Part shown: in pieces, positions 45,501 through 57,632 of the stretch
Position numbering within the stretch: the stretch's first letter is position 1
Layout of the letters: every line of letters starts with the position of its first letter
Assembly (NCBI GenBank): GCA_033980235.1
Contig: CM067063.1
Coordinates: 43,090,354-43,154,353, forward strand
Length of the DNA stretch: 64,000 bases
Source: Diadema setosum
Taxonomy: Eukaryota; Echinodermata; Echinoidea; Diadematoida; Diadematidae
Direction of reading: 5' to 3'
Program-made: the position numbers and the translations under genes
Notes under the pieces: model-generated
Databases searched by the model: none
Told to the model about the DNA's origin: nothing
The model's input: the letters and a program-made list of their open reading frames with translations, nothing else

Positions 45501-48500
45501 CTTTGACCCCTAACACTTTACCTAACACGTCTCATGTTTATATGATTAGGTGAGAACAATTTTAAGGAAAATAGCTATGTTCAACTCTCCTACAACTGCG
45601 AAATCCATTCAGTAATTTATTAAAACAGTTGACAAAAGCCAGATATTGTAACCAGGACCTGTGGAAATTTTAGAAGGATTCATTGTGGAGTGGTTGAGTG
45701 AACACACTGTAAAGATAGAGCAGGAAATACTAAAAAAATCAAAATGTACTGTTAATAATTATGGCATCAGTGGGTCAAACATGGATGAGTATAAAACAAC
45801 AGCAGCACTTAAACATTCAAAATATACAGAATCATTTACTGACCACCCAAAAATTACTTTTGTGACATTCGAAAAGTGACTATTGCCTTTAATACATACT
45901 TGCATATGCGTGACTCAACAGATTAGGTTTGTTTTTCACATAAAAGTTATCTAATAACCGTACAAAATATTATCGTTAAATTATTTTGGTCAAAACATAT
46001 CCGTTCAAAAGTTATGCTGTTTTGATTAAGAGGGTGGTTACTTTTTGTGGTGTGTAAGTCAGCGCTATCATGAACTCCAAATTGTGACAGAGAGGGACCC
46101 CCCTCCAAAAAAAAAAAGAAAGAAAAGAAGACAAGAACAAATCAAAAAAAAAAATTATTTGAATAGCAATGTGTGCATATTTATTGTTGACTGTCCGTTC
46201 TAGGAAAATTTTTATTGAGAGTAAAGTCCATGAATAATCTACAGAACGTAACGCAGGCTATTGAAGCATACAATAGAATCTTTAGTTCATTGAATTAAAT
46301 CAATGAATCGTCTGAAACATTGGGACATTCAACTGAAAAAAAAAAACCCTGGACATAATGATATTTTGATTGAGAACATTGCTATAGTCGTCATGAATTA
46401 TTACAACATAATGATATGACTCTGTTTAGAGTTGCCTCGTTTGAGTCTATGCCAGCCCACTTATTCTGATTTGTAGTCACGTCGCGCGTCATTTTTCCCT
46501 ACTATGAGATCCCATGGCGTGAAAGCTTTCAAGCAGGGAAGCACTTAACATGAATTGTTTATCTAGGCGGCCAGGTGTATAGCAGTTGTGCAAAATTATG
46601 AAAACTTTGAGGTGCATCTGCAACTATTCATCAAATATGTTATCAGCAGTGTCCTTCTTGCATGTCCTCATATATCAGAAAGATGCAATCACTATCAACC
46701 TGCAGACACAGCTAATAAAGATTAATCCCGTGCATGATAGCTCAAGTTTCGGAGGTTTTCAGCTAAATTTCTAAGATGTTACAACCAACAGGACATCTGT
46801 TTTCGGAGATTAATTACCGGTGAATTACAAGGAACCTACTCAATAATAATTTTGGAATAGACATCACAAAGTGAGAAATATGACGTAATAACCATGTTAG
46901 AATGAAGTCATAAACTGAGCTGTAATTTCAGTTCCACACTCTTTTTGTTTTGCGGGAATCACGAAGACATGTTATTTACAGGTGGCCTGTACTTCTAATG
47001 TGCCACCCTGGATGACTTGTAGAGTTAATGACCGTTAAAAAGCTGTAGTGATCTATTGAAATAAAGCAACATGGCAATGGAAAGGACAGCCCGCTATATA
47101 TCGACGGAATTCCAATTCCATGGCAACCGTTGTGAAGAGGACAGCTTATTGCGACCAGACGACATGATTCATAACCATCCAGCATGTGCTTCTATCGAGT
47201 CTGACAACTTAATAATGATTTGTAATGTTCTAGGGATTACTGACAAACCGATGCAGCATCTTCACGATAAAAGTTGAAAACAGACAAGATGTTCTTAAAC
47301 AGAAAAGAAGAGTCTTCTGGGAGAATATAGGTTCAGTACGCCATGACTGATGGATTGAGAGGCCAGCTTATCAGGAGATGGCAGAAACATTGAAACAAAG
47401 GAAGAAAACAGAAAGAAAGGGGGAGAAATTGAGTATGGCGAAACTTTGCTTCATTTCAAATCATTGTTTCTTATATTTTCAAAAATGGAAAAAATATTTC
47501 TCACAAAATAATAAACTTACCATTTACGACAATATTTTAAAAAGAATACAAAAATTTAATGAATGACCATAATATATTCGATATCATAACATTCAATATC
47601 ATACAGGTCATAAGGTAACAAAGCAAGAGAAGCATTATTAAGCCTACATGAAAGCAAACCTGTAAAACTGTGATTCTACAGCGAACCTGTAAAACTATGA
47701 GGTTTTAAAGCGAACCTATAAAACCGGAGAAGCCACTTAGTCGACGAAGTATTATGTAGCCACTTTTTCAGTGGGCTGTTTCAATAAGCTCTAATATCAT
47801 TCTAAGTACAATGTAACTGATCTCAGGGACAATTTTGAGATCAACTGTTCCTCAGAAGTTAGGAGCCGTTTCACTTAGTCATTTAGGAGCAATATCTTGC
47901 CCTCACTAATTTGCCACATTCTATGTATCCTTCCCAACTAGATCTGATCTGAATCAGACCAAACAATGGACTCATTATTGTTTGGCTCGATGTAATGCCA
48001 ATGTTTGTGAAGCAGGACAAAGGAACCTACTGTAGTTTTGTGGTCTTTTAGAGTCTCATGCTGTCTAGTAAAGAAAAAAAGTCTCTCTCAAGTTATCACA
48101 AATCTATGGCAAAGTATACATATCTAAAGTGGGATATTCAGATTAAAAAAAAACACGAAAAAACTTAATGTTGAAAAACAGACATAAAATGAAGACCTTT
48201 GAAGACGATCTGCTTTTTTGACTCTCTTCCCTTTAGGTGTGTGTTTCTGACTCTTCCTCTTTGTTTGTGTGTACGTTTTCGTCAAGCGGTTGATGATAAC
48301 GAATGTTTTTCTCATTGTTTTCACATTACATAGAGCGATGCGTAAGAAGACACCAGTAATTCATGGGAGGGCTTTTAGTTATACCTTTGATATTGAAATA
48401 ACCTGTCGCGATGGATGTAAAGTACAATAATTCTTTAAATGCCCCAAGACCGATTTGCCCAAGGCATATAGATGGATTTATGTTTTCCCATTTCTTGGAC

Positions 48501-49135
48501 GTAATGTAAAATGCCTGCTTGGCAGGGTGACATTTGGACGACGCTCAATGCACTCACCCAAACATTGAGCTGCATACAAAATACAAATAAAAATAAAAAT
48601 GATTACAAGACACTTTGGCGCACCCTACACAGTGGTGACTCGCACAACACAGTTACCAACCTATGTCAATGCGTAAATCGAAAGCAATTTTGATCTATTA
48701 GGTCCTGACTGAAATATCTTGAAATTTTAGCACGTATGCAGTACAAAATTACAGTAAATTAGACGTTACATGATATCGGGAGGGTTCCTGCGATTATTGA
48801 TATTTATTTGCAATAAACTATCTTTTTGAATCTTAAGGAAAACCCAACGACAACGTTGGATAAGACGATCAGCTGACTATCGATTGAAGACAGTAATGTT
48901 AACGATAAAGTTTGGAAGGTGTCTTTTCCCTGTAGAACAACAATTCTTATATCCATTATTTTGACATCAATAAAAAGTCGCTTTCTGAGAATTAGGAATT
49001 AAGGTCATTTTTTTAAACAAAAGGACGTGCTCAGCTTTATGTACCCCATCAAAACTGATTAATGATGGATAATCAAGCATGCAGGAATATTTCTTATGAG
49101 AAACAGGGCCATGAGGTGCACTAATTCATCCTTTA
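42591..49135. other. Long non-coding stretch, no gene recognised
   Basis: About 6.5 kb of AT-rich sequence. It holds an AAAC repeat (about 43726-43746), a CT repeat (about 44702-44722) and A-rich tracts near 46097-46160. The segment 43250-43510 is less AT-rich and has clustered homeodomain- and POU-like sites. A 92-codon frame at 44937-45215 has a hydrophobic stretch but no other support. Confidence 0.4.
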
Positions 49136-49175
49136 GTGTGTGTGTGTGTGTGTTTGTGTGTGTGTTCGTGTGTGA
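49136..49175. repeat. (GT)n microsatellite
   Basis: Imperfect GT repeat of about 40 bp with TTTG and TTCG interruptions. A short CA repeat of similar length lies at about 49379-49392. Confidence 0.9.
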
Positions 49176-49429
49176 TTGTGGTATAACAATTGATTTAATC
49201 CCCATTTAAAACATCCATTTTGAAGGGATAATACGAAAAGACTTGGTACACTCATTCTATTCAAAATTGTATTCATTATTATGATGGTGTTATTGTTACT
49301 CGTGATTGTCCTTATAATTTCCATTTGGTTTACAAACACATTTTCCCCATGAATATTAGATATGTGTTAAAAAGAAACAAACACACACACACAAGCCCAA
49401 TAAGAGCAACTAGTGACAGAAAGGGGGTA

Positions 49430-49780
49430 AAGCCATACAGCCCACGAGTCAAACAGCCCATGATTCTTACAGCCCAATTACAGGAGTCATACAACCCACG
49501 AGTCATACAGCCCATAAGACAGACACCAAGTGAACACGGCCCATGAGCTCGACATCAAGTGAAATAGGCCCTGGAGCAATACGGCCCACAAGCTCGACAC
49601 TAGGCAAAAAAAGGCCTACGAGACCGACATCGCGTACATTAAAGCCCCGTGATGTAACGTAGTAAGCTGAACATATTGGCCTCATTTGATGTTGAGCTGA
49701 TTACCATTTTCTACCTATTGTCGAGCTCATGGTCTGTATGACTCGTAGGAGTTGAGCACATGGGCTGACCCCCGATGTCG
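49430..49780. repeat. Foldback minisatellite, copy 2 (CCCACGAGT family)
   Basis: Units such as CAGCCCACGAGTCAAACAG, CAACCCACGAGTCATACAG and GGCCCATGAGCTCGACATC repeat at roughly 16-24 bp. The right end holds the inverted form (GGTCTGTATGACTCGTAGG). Motifs shared with 34210-34460, including CGACACTAGGCAAA, show that the two are dispersed copies of one family. Short frames on both strands here are repeat artefacts. Confidence 0.8.
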
Positions 49781-52700
49781 AATGAAGATAAATAAGGGAC
49801 TATTCTGTCATGTAATACCCGAGACCAAAATCAGCCGACTTGACCCAATATTCATTATAGTCAAGGATGCTGGGTTATTAGTCCTTGTGACATTTGAGCA
49901 AGTTTCATGATGCAGATTCACAAATATGCTAAAAGTGAATTCACAACTTCTCTCTTGAAGCAATATCTATATTTTCTCATAAGATTTTCAATGCATTCTT
50001 AACCAAGTGTGAACTACTATGGGTAATAAGCTCACTCTCTTTTCTTCTATCATGCGTTTGGATAACTCATCATCGCTCTGGTGCCTGTCATGAAAACCTA
50101 CAGTGGTTTCCCTGCATTCCTGGCGCGCCTTCATCTCTCCCTATCACTTCACGCTGCAAACATACTAACTAGATTATCTTGTGTACTATATCACCCCAAT
50201 ATCTGTTTATACAATTGTAGTAATCATGCACTTTTATCCCTTAGGTACCTGTGTGAGTACGTGTGCAATCAATTTAGGCGTATTGTGGTCTTCCTTGAAA
50301 CCATTTGTCTTCATGACACAGAAGATCCTGACCAAGACACATTTGCTAAGGGAAGGGAAACACCAGACTAATCATGACGTACAAGACCCAAGAGGCATGG
50401 TTAATAATGGAAGAGAAAACCTTCGTAGAGGGAAAAGGGTAGTTTGGAATATTTATAAATTTGTAGTTGTAGAAGTCAATGTTCATTTTCAGGAGTCAAT
50501 GTATATCATGCTGGGAACTACTGTGATAGGAATAAAGGTATTGCGCAATGCTTTAGATCTCTGTACCATGGTTGAATCTATTGAGGAAGTAGGTGACGCT
50601 CCTTCAACCAAAAAAAAAAAAGAAAAAAAAAGAGAAAGATTTACAAAGTATTATTTAGCCTCTAACACTTCCCTAGTAATCATTGACATGACCTCAATGA
50701 CAGCATCATTTGATTTTTATGCACCGACGTTTCAAGAATGGACTACAAGTGGAAGGATAACCCAAATGAAAGTGAAAAAAAATCAGCCCCTTAGAAAGTT
50801 CAAGCCCTAAATCTGTGTAAATTATACATTGACTTCTCGGGCACGTTCTCTGGTGACTATGGTTAATAACAAGAAAATCCACGTATGTACGTAGTCTGGT
50901 TCCCCTGGGAAATCTTGGATTGTGGGGACAAAGCACTGTCTCAAGTTTACCTCTTTCTCCCTGATCCAGTTATGATTTCTGCCTTGGTTTGCACCTAATC
51001 TGCCTTCACCATGGGCCGCTACAAAAGGTGGCATAAAAGTGAGGGATCAGAAATGCAACGGGACCCTCCCACCCATCCCCAGGGCAGTAGGCAAGGAAAG
51101 CAGAGCAAAGTGAAAAGTAATCAACGCCCGAATCTTGTCTATCGGCCCGATGGAATAGGTCGGTCGAACAACTTAGTGTTGCTGTGACAAGATGGCTTGC
51201 GTCCATTCCGCGTGGGTGTTAGTGATGTTCAGCAACTCCTGTTGGAGCAGATCGAGAGACCATCGTCATTTCATGTCATCTGTGATAAGAATTGGAAGAA
51301 TAAACAAGAAACGGATATTACAAAACCTCATAGAAGATCTCTCAAATTCATCAGTGCAGAGCTCCTTCCAACATTTATTAAAAAAAAACAAACTACAAAG
51401 ACACCAGGAGTCAATCTGTTGAATGAAAGATTGACGAGTGGCAGGCGAAGTATATCATGCCTGCAATGTTTAGGACCTTCCTCACTTAACGCAGCAGAAC
51501 ATTATTGTCCTTTTCACTAATACGAAATAACCCATCAGTTCTTGACGAAAATCTGGTTTGGTAGTGTGCTGTGTTGTCTTCTTTCTACTTCTTTCCTTTG
51601 ACACTATGTTATCTTGTCATGCCGTTTAACTCCCTTTCTTATGAGTTGTTTTATTTAGAACAATTATTATTCATGACGGTTATGCAAGAAAAATGGTTGT
51701 TTGGCCATAGATACTGTTGTTCTGTGAGTCCGTTGAGAAACACCCTGAAAACAGCAGCTAGTTGGAAACATTTATTTTTCTTTCCTTAGCTCTTTTCAAA
51801 GCTTATTATTATACAACTTTTACATTTTTATGCCTTTATCCCTCACACTTCCTGTACTTTGTTTGGTTTCAAGGAAAACATTTATTAGCAATAATAAAAA
51901 AAAAAAATCGTGGAAACAAAACATCGATTTTCAAAATAGGATCTCTCTTTTGCCCTTCTCTGGTGATCCCAAGACAAGAGTAGATGCTATAGGATTGTTC
52001 TGCTGTCGTTGGTTTTACAATTCTGTAAACTGCAGAGTAGGCCTCCGTTAAGCTTTGATATTGCGCCTATCATATAGTTGACAAACAGAATGAGACTAAT
52101 TAGCTGATAAATACGAAGTATAAGGAGGAATAGATGGCACATCCACCAGGATTTTAAAGGCCAGTGCGGAATTCCAAGATCATCTCTAATTTGATTAAGA
52201 AGTTTAACAGGAGGATCGCCCCCACCCCCAAAAAGTATGGTCATACGACTTTGTAATTAAGTAAAAAGAACCAACAAATAATTGTTTACTTTTGTCATTT
52301 CAGTCACTAGAGCAAATCTTCCACGCATGATGTGTACTTTGTGTTGAAGCGAAGCGAACAGTGACTCCTGTGGAGTCTTAATTTGATGGCAAAGCGTTTT
52401 AGCGGGGCTTCTTTGAACGAGTATATGAGAGAATTGGATGATTGCTAAGGATAAGGTCATATACACAAGAGTGATCGTTGCCGAATTACCAACAAGTCTT
52501 TGATGTCTGCCACCATGACGTGTTCCATAACGAATTGTCTGATTATAGATCCACGGGTTTACATGCAGTAGTTACATAGGCAGAGACTGACTGTTTAGAG
52601 CAGTCTGTCCGAAGGAAGTGCTAACGGGTGGTTATCATGGAATTTGACTCCACACTGCACTCATTTCATAATCTTCCTGAACCTATGGTCATATCATGAT

Positions 52701-54740
52701 ACTTCTGTATGTCATAATCCTGTTATAATTACTTCAGAGATTAAAATGTACAGTCAGTCTAACATGAAGAAATACAAAAAAAACATAGATAAAGTGGCCT
52801 ATGGTCTATATCCTGTCTGCCAATAATTATTTTTGTTTAACATTAATTATACAGCTGTAGCTGTCTGACGTAAGGAAAGAGGATGTCTATGTCGAAAAAA
52901 AAAAATGAAGTACTGTATATACCTGAAGAACACTAAACAGAGTGTAACAGAATATTTGATTGTCAACCATCTAATGTGTGGTGAAACGTTAAACTTGTAG
53001 TCATGCTTGTTGATTACGTTATATTTATCAAGTTTAGGATGAAGATAGGTGTCCGTTATTCCTTAATTATGATGATGTAGTTCGGTAGAATCGGGGCAAC
53101 AGTGTCAGCACTTTCAATGCAAAGGGTACAACATCAGGAGATAAGAGTGATAAGACTATTGAGGTTAAAAATGTCTTGGGAAAAAAGCTGTCGGGGTACA
53201 AGACCCTTTAAAGTTTATTCAGCAACCGGGCTATCCTCGTCATGCTCGTGTAGTCTAATTAGTCTCTTCATTGTTTGAAATTGCTGATGATATTTTTGCT
53301 AATGCTTTTACGTGGGAAATATTTATGATTATTAATAGCATAGAATAAGGCGATGACCAGGAAAGTTCAAAGTCTCCGAGTGAGACTACATGTCACAGAC
53401 TTATCTCTCGGCTTTCCTCGAGAATTATTGATTAGTCTGCTCCTTGAGCCGGAGCATTACCTAATACATCCCAAACTTTTGTCCAGTTCGCAATGACACA
53501 CATTGATTTATTTTTACCCGACCACTCAATTTGGACATAGGTCTGGGTTTTTTTTTTTCCGAAGTTAAAAATCTGTCCTGACAAATATCAACAAATAATG
53601 AAACTTCTATTCATTCATAACGCCATACAATATATAAAGTGAATTCATTATTTAGATACCTCCGTCAGTCAGGTTTCAATTTTTCCTCACACAGCCTGCA
53701 TACATTAAACCCTGAATATTCACTTATTATATTTTTTTTCATAAGAAAGGACATTTTTTGGCTACATTTAGGCGTCATTGTGTTAAGTGTTACTTGTTAT
53801 AATTTTCTGATGTTGAAACTGCAAAGAAGACAGAAAATTACACGGTAAATTTAGACATTGAGTATAGAGAGGTATAGAGAGAGTTGATACAATTATAGTG
53901 TAGTAACTTTGAAACATTATTGTGTCACTTTGAGAAAAAGAGGCACAACATGCATTTTAGTAGTGGTGTGGAAAGGCAAAGCAGTAGTAAAGAAAAACAA
54001 ATGAATTACAACATGAATCTTTCATGCATTAGACAACTTCTAAAGGTAATACTACGGGAAATATCTGACTTTCTGGAATCATTTTGCTCTTGAGTCTCTG
54101 CCATGATTATGATCGATTTTCTTGTCAAAATTACCTGCAAATCTTGTATCTGTAAATATGTGTTTCATTCAAATCCTGACTTTTGTAAATCTTATCTTAA
54201 TACGTACGCTTATACCATCCGCCATTCTTCTCTGGTAGCTTTTCTAAGTTTTAATATTGCTACAGAAGTTTGTCAATAAACTGCCTCTGACCTATCATAC
54301 ATATATGCATGTCAAAATCAAATATAAAAAGGAATCAAAGGTAACTTAACTCTACCTGTCAGCTATTTGGATATTTTCATCATTGATCTAGTTCTAATCC
54401 ATATATGAATGAATATGAAAAGAGAACTATGATGTGCCATATGTTTTAAACTTCCAACTTGTAGAGCTCCAAAAAAGTTACTAATACTTCATCAAACCCA
54501 TCTCAAACCCCCCACATTATTATACCTCTCAAACCGACAATGCTAAACAACGTCATTTCCCCAGTTGTGTACTACTCGTATATATTGCTGCCAAGTTTAC
54601 CTTCCAAATTTATTGTTGCTGAGAAATCAACGTGACAGGTAAAACAAATGCTTTCATCATGATGTTGATTAATCCTCAGAAGTTTCCGCCATTGACGACG
54701 ATATACCCTCTGGCATATTTAGCTCTCGGCTTTTATTTCT
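49781..54740. other. Long non-coding stretch, no gene recognised
   Basis: AT-rich. The longest frame (50181-50810, 209 codons) includes a lysine run encoded by an A-tract and has no recognisable domain. Segment 53230-53540 has a cluster of AT-rich homeodomain/SOX-like motifs. No splice-supported exon was identified. Confidence 0.4.
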
Positions 54741-55108
54741 ATTTCTAAACCATCTACCTTTGTCATTTTACCTCTTGACGTTTGCTCCAGATATCATCCC
54801 TTCTGACATCCTCTATCCGTGATTATTTAAGCTTAACCTTTCTTTTTGTATGTAATCTGCTGACACTGTTACCATTGATATTTATTCCCTAACATATTTA
54901 CCTCTGACAACTCTTTTCCTACAATTTCCCCCTGACATTTTCACCTGTGACACTTTTATCCGTGACATTTTTACCCCTGACATTTTCATCCCTGTGATTT
55001 TTCCTGCTGTTATTTTTACACCTGACATTCCCCCTCACATTTATACCAGTGACATTTATTTTTCTCCCCTGGACAATTTTACGGCTGACATTTTTACCTG
55101 GCACTGTT
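54741..55108. repeat. Degenerate minisatellite, about 18-bp period (CTGACATTTTTACC)
   Basis: Variants of a unit such as CCCTGACATTTTCACC recur through the segment, most regularly at 54925-55105. On the minus strand the 18-bp period keeps one frame open and yields a repeating hexapeptide rich in Gly, Lys, Asn, Val and Arg, which is a by-product of the repeat. Confidence 0.75.
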
Positions 55109-57035
55109 TGGCATCAGTCCTCAAGAGAGAGCAAAGTATGCCCTCCCCTAACTTCAGCTCGCTTTGATAAGATTGTCAATATATTTCAATTGCTACAGAT
55201 TCCTCTAACATCTAGACTATTCAACAGTGAAAGTAAGCAGATCGAGGTGCGAAATCATAATTCAGTAATAGATTATTGTATTCATATTCATGATTTGAAA
55301 GTAAAATTAAAAAGGATAATACAAGATATATAAAAATACAAAGCCTCACTCATATTTCACATTGCTGAATCATAAGGTTATCAACGGTTGTATGTAGTCA
55401 TGGATGGATTGTTGTTCCTCACTTCTTTTAGCAGGGTGCACATACTGTAAATCCGCGTAACAAGTAGCCTGGAGTCTTATCAGGAGGTGAGCAAGGAATA
55501 AATGAAGCTTTATTCTCGAGCGCCACACTTGACCGGAAGGCTCGTCGTGAAAGGGGGAAAAGAGAACGCCATTGTGCTGGGATTACGTACACTCGCTTCT
55601 GAACTTTAACCAAGCAGGCCAGTCGGAAATATAAATTTTCGATCGTAAATGAAGGGAAAAGTGATATATATATATTTTTTTTTTCAAAAAAGCAAGCCAA
55701 TTATGTGTAGAATTTGCTCGCATTAGAAAGTTACTATATTCCAAGAGGCGAAGCTCGAGTGATTGCACAAGTCAAGGAAGCAAAACAGTTGTACCGGTAG
55801 GAAGCGGAGGCAGTGCAGGGCTGTTGAAGGCCCGGAGTATAGCATTAATTACACTGGCCGTTTGGATGCCATAGCCTGCCTGAAAGAACATTGTGTAATT
55901 AACATCGAGATATCTTTGCAAAGCAAGCGCATGAGAGTAAGTTGTGTATTATGTTGTCTGTGCAGCAAATCACGTGGTGATACAGCTGTGATTACCCAAA
56001 AAAAAAAAAAAAAAAAAAAAAACGATCAGGTGATCAGAAAAAAAAAAATAGTGAGGAAAAGTGAAATCGATTATAATGGGTGTTGGCTGTTGACACGTAA
56101 TAGTTAAATTTAAACCAAATCATGAAATTTGTTTTCTGTCTGGTGATCACAGAACCATGTTACCTTTGCTTTCCCCTCTCCACCTCTCCCCTCTATCGCA
56201 GCCATGGCAACACCGGTTTTGATTTGAATCTCATTATAGTCTTGTTTATACTTCAATATAACCACTTGACGAAAATAAACACTGTGCTCAAGAGTTATTC
56301 AATAACTTAAAATCATTGACATAAAAACTAAGCCTTTCTTTCATCTTCAGTCTTTGATTTTGATATGTAATGTGAAATTAAGAATGAATAAACAAATAAA
56401 CTATAGTCAGCGAAAAAAAAAACAACCAAAAAAAAACAACACACTGGGACGTATACATTAATATAGTCATACCCAAGTCTGTTATCTTCCATTTTGTTGC
56501 AAAAAAATATTAAAATTCATAATAGATTACAGTTCTTGCAACCCGAGATTCAAGATAACAATCACATAATGCTACGAAAAAACCTCAGTGGATGAGATTC
56601 GTGAGAAATAAATATCCCTAATGTTTTCATCTTATCTTTTAGTTTTGCATACGTATATATGTATGTAAGTAAAGTATGACAAGTGATCCTGTCTGAATTT
56701 CAAAATTCTAGTAAAGAATTCAAATACAAAATATCTTCTTGTTGTGAGACATGTTCTTAATCCTGTGTGTTTTGATATATCAATGAGAATACAAACAAAT
56801 GTGTTAAAACAGAAACCCGTTTGTAGTTACTTTTATGTTTTAGGCTGTGGCCAATAGAATGGAGTGAACCACACTTCAGCCGGACGACTAAAGTTGGGAA
56901 AGTTTGGAAATATTGGATTGCCCAAAATCAGTGTCTGGTGAGATCAGGAGGAATTTCTTTGATAAGAAGTCATATCTGCTACGTGTATGTACTGTCATGT
57001 TTCCATTTACATTGGTCGTGCATCGATTAAACTGC
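55109..57035. other. No gene recognised; poly-A tracts
   Basis: Holds an A run of about 24 bp near 55999-56022, other A-rich patches (56036-56048, 56413-56440) and a short TA run near 55664-55675. No gene or RNA is supported. Confidence 0.4.
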
Positions 57036-57296
57036 CGAAGGTTAGGTATTCCAAACTTTGAAAAAAAAAGGGTTCAGTTGTTCCTAAGATTCCTTAATCT
57101 TAAAATGATATAAGGCTCGTTATTCCTATATAAACAAATTTCGTATACCTTTTATACTTTTTTATCGGAAAAAGAAAAAAGGGTGTTTAAATCCGAACAT
57201 GAGTGGCGTTATTCCAAAGGTTCATTATTCTGAAGGTTCGTAGTCCGCACATTAAATCATGGTTCGTTATTCCAAAGGTTCGAAAATCTAATTGGA
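57036..57296. repeat. Degenerate GGTTCGTTATTCC minisatellite
   Basis: Related units (GAAGGTTAGGTATTCC, GGCTCGTTATTCC, GGCGTTATTCCAAAGG, GGTTCGTTATTCCAAAGG) recur about six times, with intervening AT-rich sequence from 57065 to 57195. The array abuts the GCAAA pentamer array. Confidence 0.65.
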
Positions 57297-57632
57297 AAAC
57301 GAAAAGCAAAGCAAAGCAAAGCAAAGCAAAGCAAAACAAAGCAAAGCAAAACAAAGCAAAGCAAAGCAAAGCAAAGCATAACAAAGCAATGCAAAGCAAA
57401 AGAAAGCATAGCAAAGCAAAGCATAGCAAAGCAAAGCAAAGCAAAGCAAAACATACAAAGCAAAACAAAGCAAAGCAAAGCAAAGCAAACCAATGTTAAG
57501 CAAAGCAAAGCATAGCAAAGCAAATCAAAGCAAAGCAAAGCAAAACAAAGAAAAGCAAAGCAAAACAAAGCAAAGCAAAGAAAAGCAAAGCAAAGCAAAG
57601 CAAAGCATAGCAAAGCAAAACAAGACAAACAA
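57297..57632 (+). repeat. (GCAAA)n pentanucleotide array
   Basis: About 335 bp of GCAAA repeats with frequent ACAAA, GCATA and AGAAA variants. GCAAA repeated, and its complement TTTGC, contain no stop codon in any frame, so the array is open in all six frames. This produces the long Cys/Phe/Leu-rich and Lys/Ala/Ser/Gln-rich frames here. Confidence 0.95.

Noticed and set aside
50181..50810. 209-codon open frame
   Set aside because: No recognisable domain. It includes a lysine run from an A-tract, and one frame of this length is only mildly unexpected in 64 kb over six frames. It is not called as a gene.
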